The notes under the pieces: model-generated
Seen by the model: only the letters and a program-made list of their open reading frames with translations
Databases searched by the model: none
Told to the model about the DNA's origin: nothing
Source of the DNA: an archaeon
GTDB taxonomy: Archaea > Thermoproteota > Bathyarchaeia > TCS64
Reading direction: 5' to 3'
DNA: 6,324 nt
Assembly (NCBI GenBank): GCA_020444005.1
Contig: JAHLLU010000127.1
Coordinates: 1 to 6,324 of the forward strand
Part shown: in pieces, positions 1-4,644 of the stretch
Position numbering within the stretch: the first letter of the stretch is position 1
Layout: each line of letters begins with the position of its first letter
Made by a program: the position numbers and the translations under genes

Positions 1-936
1 CTGAAGGTGGCTCAGATAAGTATCGGGTTAGGTGGATTGATGTCCCTTGTTTTTCTATTAGCCAACAATGTCTACATTTTCGGTGTGGGAATGTTCTTGA
101 TGGCGCTTTGGGCAAGCTTCTATCACCCTACAGCAAATGGACTGATAGCCAAAGCGTTCCCTGAGAACACAGGTGGCAGCATGGGTATTCACAATGCAGC
201 TGGGAACTTTGGACAAGTATTCACTCCGACACTAGCGTTCTTCCTTGGAATCAGGTTCAGTTGGAGGATTAGTTTCGTGGTTTTCGGTTTGATGTCTGTT
301 TTAACAGCGGTTTTACTGGACAGGATCGAGGTGAATGAAGGACATATGGAGAGGAACACCACAGGGTATCTTGAATTTATCAAGACGCCGGGACTCGGGA
401 TAGTCTTAGTTTACAATATCTTGGTGGGCTCTTTGTTCAGATCAGTTGATCTGTTCTTCCCTAGCTTCCTCAGCACAGACAAACTCTACACAGGAGGATT
501 AGCAGCCATTGCCAACAGCATGATCCTGTTTTTTGGGGTATTGGGTCAACTAGCTGGGGGAAGAGGCAGCGACAAGTTTGGTTCACAGAAAGTACTCTTA
601 CTTGCTACTACTGGGATGGTGGTTAGCCTAGTTCTATTGATGGTCTTACCCACAAATATCGCTGTACCTATCTTCGTGTTCCTCTACGGAGTATCTATGT
701 TCGGACACCAGCCAACAGTAACCAATCTGGTGAGCAAGCTAAGCCCCAGAAACATGATGGGACTAGCTTATGGCGTGATGTTTTTCAGCGCTTTTGGAGT
801 TGGAAGCATCAGTACATCAATAACTGGGTGGCTTGCTGACCAGTACAGCTTGACCTCAGCTTTCTGGGTAAACACTGGGGTATCAGGGGTACTACTTCTG
901 ATTAGCTTTGTAATCTACATGAGGATCAAGGAATAA
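1..936 (+). CDS. MFS transporter, C-terminal part (gene enters from left edge)
   Basis: A membrane transporter of the major facilitator superfamily, expected to move a small solute across the cytoplasmic membrane; the substrate cannot be read from the sequence. The frame is open to base 1, so the start is missing. The GTG at 7 is only an internal codon, and a full protein of about 400 residues would need roughly 90 more at the N-terminus. Counting from that GTG, hydrophobic helices fall near residues 5-20, 22-45, 65-80, 87-104, 128-155, 168-184, 195-215, 218-235, 250-275 and 285-305. The loop motif GGRGSDKFG (184-192) is the MFS motif A in the second half of the fold. The segment FYHPTANGLIAKAFP followed by GIHNAAGNFGQ (38-70) resembles Fsr-type drug or sugar efflux proteins. 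A long polar linker near 105-127 fits the central cytoplasmic loop. The stop overlaps the tail of the convergent Nudix gene by 11 bases. Family is secure; substrate is unknown. Confidence 0.9.
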   Translation: MKVAQISIGLGGLMSLVFLLANNVYIFGVGMFLMALWASFYHPTANGLIAKAFPENTGGSMGIHNAAGNFGQVFTPTLAFFLGIRFSWRISFVVFGLMSVLTAVLLDRIEVNEGHMERNTTGYLEFIKTPGLGIVLVYNILVGSLFRSVDLFFPSFLSTDKLYTGGLAAIANSMILFFGVLGQLAGGRGSDKFGSQKVLLLATTGMVVSLVLLMVLPTNIAVPIFVFLYGVSMFGHQPTVTNLVSKLSPRNMMGLAYGVMFFSAFGVGSISTSITGWLADQYSLTSAFWVNTGVSGVLLLISFVIYMRIKE

Positions 937-1450
937 CTCTAGTAAGATAAGTTAGGACAGCCATTATGGTCTTAGCGTCCTCGATCTCGTTACTCTCAAT
1001 CATGTTCAAGACCTCATCAACCCGGTAACGCATTACCTCAATATCCTCATCATCCTCGGGAGACGCTGTGACATCGGTTAGACCTTCAGCTAGGTAAAAG
1101 TATAGTATCTCGTTGCTGTATCCAGGCACCATATAGCTTTGGAATAGTCTGCTCCAGCTGCTAGCTGCGTACCCTGTTTCTTCTTGCAGCTCTCTGACAG
1201 CGCATTGATACGGGTCTTCATCTTTCTCTAATGTTCCAGCGGGTATCTCAAGCAGGTATTTTCCTGTTGCGTAGCGGTATTGTTTGATGAGTACGATCTC
1301 GTCCTCGTGAACAGCTATTATAGCGACTGCTCCGGGGTGTTTGACGATATTTCTCTCGGTCTCTCTTCCGTTGGGTAGCTTGACAGTGTCGTGGTAGAAA
1401 CTGAAGTGTTTTCCTTCTTGTATTAGGGTACTTGAGAGCTTTTCTTCCAT
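926..1450 (-). CDS. Nudix hydrolase, ADP-ribose pyrophosphatase type
   Basis: A 174-residue soluble Mg2+-dependent Nudix hydrolase. Its likely reaction is cleavage of ADP-ribose to AMP and ribose 5-phosphate, removing a reactive by-product of NAD turnover. The Nudix box GX5EX7REUXEEXGU is complete at residues 72-94 (G72, E78, R86-E87, E90-E91, G93, Y94). A proline at 109, 15 residues after the end of the box and inside YMVPGYSNE, matches the known ADP-ribose pyrophosphatase signature. The N-terminal half (about 10-60) fits the family's beta-strand dimerisation arm, and the core strand VLIKQYRYATGKYLLEIPAG precedes the box. Length is normal for the NudF-like group. The ATG start is supported by a TATA-like element 24-29 bases upstream and by the absence of a Shine-Dalgarno. 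It lies 32 bases after the amidohydrolase stop and overlaps the convergent transporter tail. Other nucleoside diphosphate sugars are possible substrates. Confidence 0.93.
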   Translation of the reverse strand: MEEKLSSTLIQEGKHFSFYHDTVKLPNGRETERNIVKHPGAVAIIAVHEDEIVLIKQYRYATGKYLLEIPAGTLEKDEDPYQCAVRELQEETGYAASSWSRLFQSYMVPGYSNEILYFYLAEGLTDVTASPEDDEDIEVMRYRVDEVLNMIESNEIEDAKTIMAVLTYLTRVIP

Positions 1451-1470
1451 GCAGTATGAGCACTGGATTG

Positions 1471-1480
1471 GGGATAAAAG
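1471..1480 (-). promoter_or_regulatory. Candidate TATA box for the Nudix gene
   Basis: On the minus strand this reads CTTTTATCCC. The T/A-rich core lies 24-29 bases before the ATG at 1450, the spacing expected when an archaeal transcript starts at or next to the start codon. No Shine-Dalgarno is visible between it and the ATG, consistent with a leaderless message. It sits just past the amidohydrolase stop, so the Nudix gene could be transcribed alone even though it is closely packed. This is assigned by eye only. Confidence 0.35.
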
Positions 1481-1482
1481 GG

Positions 1483-2916
1483 TTAGTAGTGGCTCTTACC
1501 CCAGTAATTCTCTGTGGTGTCAAAGAGACCCTTTGTGTTTATTCTGCCTAAGGCTGCTTCAAGCTGTTCCTGTGCATTATCTAGAACCTGTTGCTCATCT
1601 ACTGACTTGACTATCCTGTTCTCCATGAGTATCTCACCATCAACGATAACAGTATCCACATCTTTCCCATTGGCGAAATAAGTCAACTTATCCACGTACA
1701 TGTTCAACGGATAGAAATGAGGCTTATTCAAGTCAACCAAAATAACATCAGCTTTCTTACCCGGCTCAATACTGCCAATCTGTTCCTCCATTCTGAAAGC
1801 CTTTGCCCCATCAATAGTGGTCATCTCAAGTATCTTGCCCGGTGGAAGAACATCAGCGTCCCTGAAGTGACGCCTATGATACCTCATACACTGGAACATA
1901 TGCCTAAACATATCGTAGCTCCGATCAGGAGCCCCTGCGTCACTACCCATAACCACGGTAACACCAGCATCAATAAGCTCAGGAACAGGACACCGCCCCA
2001 TGATGCTAGCTACAGCACTTGGGTTATGAGCTATCTTTGTACCTGTCTCGGCGCATATCTTGATCTCTTCATCAGTAAGCTCCGTACTGTGACTAAAGAC
2101 CGCCTCTGGTCCAGTGAAGCCCAGTTCCTCGTGGCAGAACTTGATGGTTCCTCTTGTATGCCCATCCATAGTGAACATTAAATCATGTTTCTTACCCAAG
2201 GATCTTACTTTCTCGGCTCTTTCTTTGAGATCCGCTAGCTCTCTCCCAACTATTGGCTTGACTTCTGGGTGGGGGGTAGGATGCATCATGGCTATTTTGA
2301 TTCTACCTGAAGCCCTGTTATGGTTCTCCTCAATAATCTTCTCACATACAGATACTTGTCCATCGAAATCCACCATATAATCACGTCTCAAGTCACTACT
2401 CCAATCAGCGTATAGACTTGGAAATGGAGGTCTACGAGGTCCAACAGCAACAAATGTCCTAATACCCACTCTTTCAGCTGCATCACAGTGTGCTTTAGCA
2501 TACTTTGGATCATCGACACGCATGATGCTATCACCGCCTCCCAAGAAACTGATGCCACAAGTTGTTCCGAATTTGAGACGTTCTAGGTTAAGTAAGGCTG
2601 ATTCTGCTTCCCAGAACTCCTTGGTACTTCCAGTGGCGTACATATCGTTACACGCCTTGTACCATGTTTCATTGTGCATTCCAAGGCTTCTGAGGAGGCT
2701 GTGCCCTGCGTGTCCGTGTCCATCCATTAATCCGGGTAGGATTGCCTTCTTGTTGGCATCGATCACGATATCTGCGCTATGTTTCTTGACAAGCTCCTCT
2801 GTTTTACCTGTATCAAGTATCTTGTCACCTTCAATTGCTACAGCTGCGTCCTCGATGATTCTACGCTGGGGGTCTATGGGGATCAGTATCCCGTTCTTGA
2901 TGAGAATATCAGCCAA
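1483..2916 (-). CDS. Amidohydrolase superfamily metal-dependent hydrolase (AtzA/TrzA/deaminase type)
   Basis: A 477-residue cytosolic enzyme of the amidohydrolase superfamily, whose relatives deaminate or hydrolyse purines, pyrimidines, triazines, thioadenosine and similar nitrogen heterocycles. An N-terminal beta-sandwich half (ILIKNG at 4-9 to about 60) precedes the TIM barrel. Expected metal ligands are H67 and H69 in MDGHGHAGH, H253 in MDGHTRG, H276 in VFSHS and D326 in GSDAGAPD. The C-terminal beta-sandwich returns with GSIEPGKKADVILVD (381-395). The AtzA/MtaD group usually has HxxE at the third ligand, but here it is HTRG, so the glutamate that often contacts the substrate is absent. 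A GGGDSIMRVDDP segment (126-137) follows the first barrel strands. The start is TTG at 2916: an in-frame stop lies three codons upstream and the next ATG (residue 64) would delete the sandwich. Substrate is unknown; the racemase and transporter next door hint at a small nitrogenous compound. Confidence 0.9.
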   Translation of the reverse strand: MADILIKNGILIPIDPQRRIIEDAAVAIEGDKILDTGKTEELVKKHSADIVIDANKKAILPGLMDGHGHAGHSLLRSLGMHNETWYKACNDMYATGSTKEFWEAESALLNLERLKFGTTCGISFLGGGDSIMRVDDPKYAKAHCDAAERVGIRTFVAVGPRRPPFPSLYADWSSDLRRDYMVDFDGQVSVCEKIIEENHNRASGRIKIAMMHPTPHPEVKPIVGRELADLKERAEKVRSLGKKHDLMFTMDGHTRGTIKFCHEELGFTGPEAVFSHSTELTDEEIKICAETGTKIAHNPSAVASIMGRCPVPELIDAGVTVVMGSDAGAPDRSYDMFRHMFQCMRYHRRHFRDADVLPPGKILEMTTIDGAKAFRMEEQIGSIEPGKKADVILVDLNKPHFYPLNMYVDKLTYFANGKDVDTVIVDGEILMENRIVKSVDEQQVLDNAQEQLEAALGRINTKGLFDTTENYWGKSHY

Positions 2917-2944
2917 AGTAACTCAAAATAACAGGGACACATGG

Positions 2945-2954
2945 AATAAAATAG
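2945..2954 (-). promoter_or_regulatory. Candidate TATA box for the amidohydrolase gene
   Basis: On the minus strand this reads CTATTTTATT, centred about 33 bases before the TTG start at 2916, which would give a leader of under 10 bases. It lies in the 45-base gap after the racemase-like C-terminal frame. No Shine-Dalgarno is apparent before the TTG. The position supports the TTG as the true start, but the element is judged by eye and an alternative T/A run lies closer to the gene. Confidence 0.35.
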
Positions 2955-2961
2955 TATACGG

Positions 2962-3351
2962 TCAGTGCACAGGGTCCAAGAGAGCCACAGGCTCTCCGCC
3001 CTGATAATAGACCCTTGGAGTATTCGCATGAAGATGATTTAACAGGCTATACGTCATCCAACCTGCTGTCTCAGCGGTCTTACTGATAGTGTTCTCACCT
3101 GTTTCACCTATGATCTCAACCACAGAACCCTTCTCAGCGTCCACACCATCAAGATCAACCAGATAATGATTCAAACTAACAGAACCAAGACTACTCTTGA
3201 AGACTCCATCAACAAGAATCCTACCCTTATTCGCCATCTCCCTTGGAATACCATCATAGAACCCAGCGTGAATAGTACCTATCCTCATCCGCTTAGGAGC
3301 CACAAACTTACCCCAATAAGTAACACCCTCACCGCGTTCAACCGTCTTCAC
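2962..3351 (-). CDS. Alanine-racemase-like C-terminal beta-domain (second fragment of a split gene)
   Basis: This 129-residue frame encodes the C-terminal beta-barrel domain of a fold-type III PLP amino-acid racemase. Residues ERGEGVTYWGKF (5-16) align with the family segment that carries the catalytic tyrosine (here Y12). GFYDGIPR (30-37) corresponds to the usual GYADGxxR, and GSVSLNHYLVD (56-66) to GRVSMDQxMVD; the usual Met-Asp-Gln is Leu-Asn-His here. The fragment ends normally near TPRVYYQG. It has only a GTG start at 3351, which lies inside the end of the upstream frame (14-base overlap), and its frame is open a further five codons upstream, to 3366. Compared with family members, about 25 residues between the conserved LYG of the barrel and VKTV of this domain are missing. 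It is therefore either half of a broken gene, an assembly error, or a separately translated domain. Domain identity is firm; status as an independent gene is doubtful. Confidence 0.75.
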   Translation of the reverse strand: MKTVERGEGVTYWGKFVAPKRMRIGTIHAGFYDGIPREMANKGRILVDGVFKSSLGSVSLNHYLVDLDGVDAEKGSVVEIIGETGENTISKTAETAGWMTYSLLNHLHANTPRVYYQGGEPVALLDPVH

Positions 3352-4072
3352 ATACTCCGTAAAGACTCATGCCGGGGCGTACAAGATCAAGCCATCCTTC
3401 GGGGTTATGGAAAGTAGAATCTGTGCTCGCCATACTCCTAATAGGTATATTTATTCCTTTTTTCTTCAGCATAGCGTCAACGGCGAGAAGCTTTGCTAGC
3501 ATCTCTTTATCCATCTCTGGGTTCTGCTGGAATGTGGAAAAGATACCCACAACATCAACCATACTCAGCTTATACACATACTCAATAAACTCAGCAGCCT
3601 CACTATATCTAACTCCTACCCTGTTAAGTCCAGTATCCACTTTCACGAAAACAGTAGCATGCTTCCCAGCCTTCAAAGCTGCTTCTTCTAGCTTATCTGC
3701 GTCCTCCTGCGTGTAAATAGCCTGGGTAATCTCCTGATCTACGACACTCTTGAACTGCTCAGAGGTAAAGAGAACATCCATACATAATACATTCAACTTC
3801 AATCCAGCTTCACGCAGCTTCAAAGCCTCATAGAGCTTGGCAACCATACACCACTCCACACCCTGTGATTCAAGGTAGGCGGTTACAGGCACTAACCCGT
3901 GTCCATATGCGTTATTCTTCACTACCACCATAATAGTGGTCTTTGTATGATTCTGCAGTTCCCTCAGATTGTTTCCAATATTATCTAGGTTGATCTCAAG
4001 CCAACTGCTGTATCCCTTCATACGTTCCCTTATCGCTGATGGGCTAGGTTGATTCTCAAAGTAAAGTGACAT
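3338..4072 (-). CDS. Alanine-racemase-like N-terminal PLP barrel (first fragment of a split gene)
   Basis: This 244-residue frame is the PLP-binding TIM-barrel domain of an alanine-racemase-family enzyme, which would interconvert L- and D-amino acids. WLEINLDNIGNNLREL (24-39) is the usual N-terminal strand and helix. VVVKNNAYGHG (49-59) carries the PLP lysine K52. KVDTGLNRVGV (144-154) and VRPGMSLYG (231-239, with the arginine that normally faces the PLP ring nitrogen) are conserved. The usual Thr-His of the IYTHF segment is Ser-Thr here (GIFSTF, 176-181), so the PLP-stacking histidine appears absent. The frame stops five codons after LYG, where family members continue into the beta-domain; that domain is found in the next frame. 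Family members are typically about 370-390 residues in one chain. The ATG at 4072 has a T-rich TATA-like element 26-31 bases upstream; M18 is an alternative start. Substrate may not be alanine. Confidence 0.82.
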   Translation of the reverse strand: MSLYFENQPSPSAIRERMKGYSSWLEINLDNIGNNLRELQNHTKTTIMVVVKNNAYGHGLVPVTAYLESQGVEWCMVAKLYEALKLREAGLKLNVLCMDVLFTSEQFKSVVDQEITQAIYTQEDADKLEEAALKAGKHATVFVKVDTGLNRVGVRYSEAAEFIEYVYKLSMVDVVGIFSTFQQNPEMDKEMLAKLLAVDAMLKKKGINIPIRSMASTDSTFHNPEGWLDLVRPGMSLYGVCEDG

Positions 4073-4095
4073 TGTGGGTATGAGGTAACGTGATA

Positions 4096-4106
4096 GTAAA
4101 AAAGTA
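4096..4106 (-). promoter_or_regulatory. T-rich element: candidate TATA box for the racemase gene and possible terminator of the VOC gene
   Basis: The minus strand carries a run of six T (4103-4098) flanked by AC and AC, 26-31 bases before the racemase ATG at 4072. That is the right distance for a leaderless archaeal promoter. The same run lies within ten bases of the VOC stop codon, and T-runs act as terminators in archaea, so it could end the upstream transcript. Both readings are inference. Confidence 0.3.
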
Positions 4107-4109
4107 TGG

Positions 4110-4517
4110 TTAGATACTTACTCCACCGGGCATGGTCTGCTGTATCTCAACGGTATAACCCTCAATATCTTTAAACATGAATACCTTGACCTTGAGACGC
4201 TCTGATTCAAGAGGCAGTTCCTCAATATCTAAACCGTTTTTCCTCAGTTTCTCGTACCAAGCGTCAGCATCCTTGACATTAAGACAAAGAATCACAGGCT
4301 TGATGTTATTCGCCTTATGATAACCATGAGCCCCATCAACAAGCCCAACATAAGCCCCATCTCTTATCCGGTATATCTTGCTCCAGCCTTGATCCACTTC
4401 CATTTCGAAGCCCATGATATCCTCATAGAAACGTTGTGCACGGGGTAAGTCTCGGTAATAGAGCCATGTGATGACTCCACGTACATCTTCACTCATAAAG
4501 AAACTAGAATTGTTCAT
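4110..4517 (-). CDS. VOC (glyoxalase/bleomycin-resistance/dioxygenase) superfamily protein
   Basis: A small 135-residue protein with one beta-alpha-beta-beta-beta repeat pair of the vicinal oxygen chelate fold. VRGVITWLYYRDLPRAQRFYEDIMGFEME is recognisable in outline: strand one (13-20), helix with RAQRFYED (26-33) and GFEM turn. The second module starts at KPVILCLNVKDADAWYEKLRKNG in outline, with VILCLNVKD and the AWYEKLRKNG helix, and ends at GYTVEIQQ with the family's usual glutamate. The histidine often found as metal ligand on strand one is not present (ITWLYY), so metal binding is uncertain. Such single-chain proteins act as isomerases, thiol transferases, dioxygenases or binding proteins; no function can be assigned. 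Two starts are possible: ATG at 4517, or ATG at 4496, which begins closer to strand one and has a TTAAATA element about 27 bases upstream. It is first in the minus-strand run and divergent from the PAS gene. Confidence 0.85.
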   Translation of the reverse strand: MNNSSFFMSEDVRGVITWLYYRDLPRAQRFYEDIMGFEMEVDQGWSKIYRIRDGAYVGLVDGAHGYHKANNIKPVILCLNVKDADAWYEKLRKNGLDIEELPLESERLKVKVFMFKDIEGYTVEIQQTMPGGVSI

Positions 4518-4644
4518 ACTATTTAACGAGTATAATCATTTTCCTAATTCACTTATTTTTACTAAAGATAGGGAACTATTATAGAGATTAAAATAAGCGA
4601 AGAAATTAAAACCGGAAAAAGGTACACTTGTGGAGTGTTGTGCC
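4518..4644. promoter_or_regulatory. AT-rich divergent promoter region between the VOC and PAS genes
   Basis: This 127-base gap separates two divergently read genes and is strongly A/T-rich. An inverted pair, CTTATTTT at 4552-4559 and AAAATAAG at 4590-4597, places the same A/T-rich octamer pointing outward toward each gene, 35 bases before the VOC ATG (4517) and 48 bases before the PAS ATG (4645). It could be two divergent TATA boxes or one dyad operator. A further TTAAATA (minus strand, 4526-4520) fits the downstream VOC start at 4496. No coding potential or RNA gene was seen. Confidence 0.4.
4632..4635 (+). promoter_or_regulatory. Shine-Dalgarno-like GGAG before the PAS gene
   Basis: GGAG followed by TG lies nine bases before the ATG at 4645. 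It supports that ATG over an in-frame GTG at 4630 that would add only five residues and would overlap the GGAG. Other genes in the window show no such site, so this message probably has a real 5' leader. Confidence 0.4.

Noticed and set aside
189..383. Small minus-strand frame inside the transporter
   Set aside because: Antisense to the conserved transporter helices, with no start signal or domain.
926..936. Convergent 11-base overlap of transporter and Nudix tails as a regulatory device
   Set aside because: Short tail-to-tail overlaps are common in compact genomes; no hairpin or T-run was seen that would suggest more.
1248..1523. Minus-strand open frame overlapping the Nudix gene start
   Set aside because: It lies in another frame of the well-supported Nudix and amidohydrolase genes, and its arginine/proline-rich translation has no recognisable domain.
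1717..2181. Plus-strand open frame opposite the amidohydrolase
   Set aside because: Antisense shadow of a clearly conserved enzyme; translation has no family features. The same applies to plus-strand frames at 2114-2380 and 2522-3004.
3166..3716. Plus-strand open frames opposite the racemase fragments
   Set aside because: They are antisense to conserved PLP-enzyme sequence and show no domain of their own.
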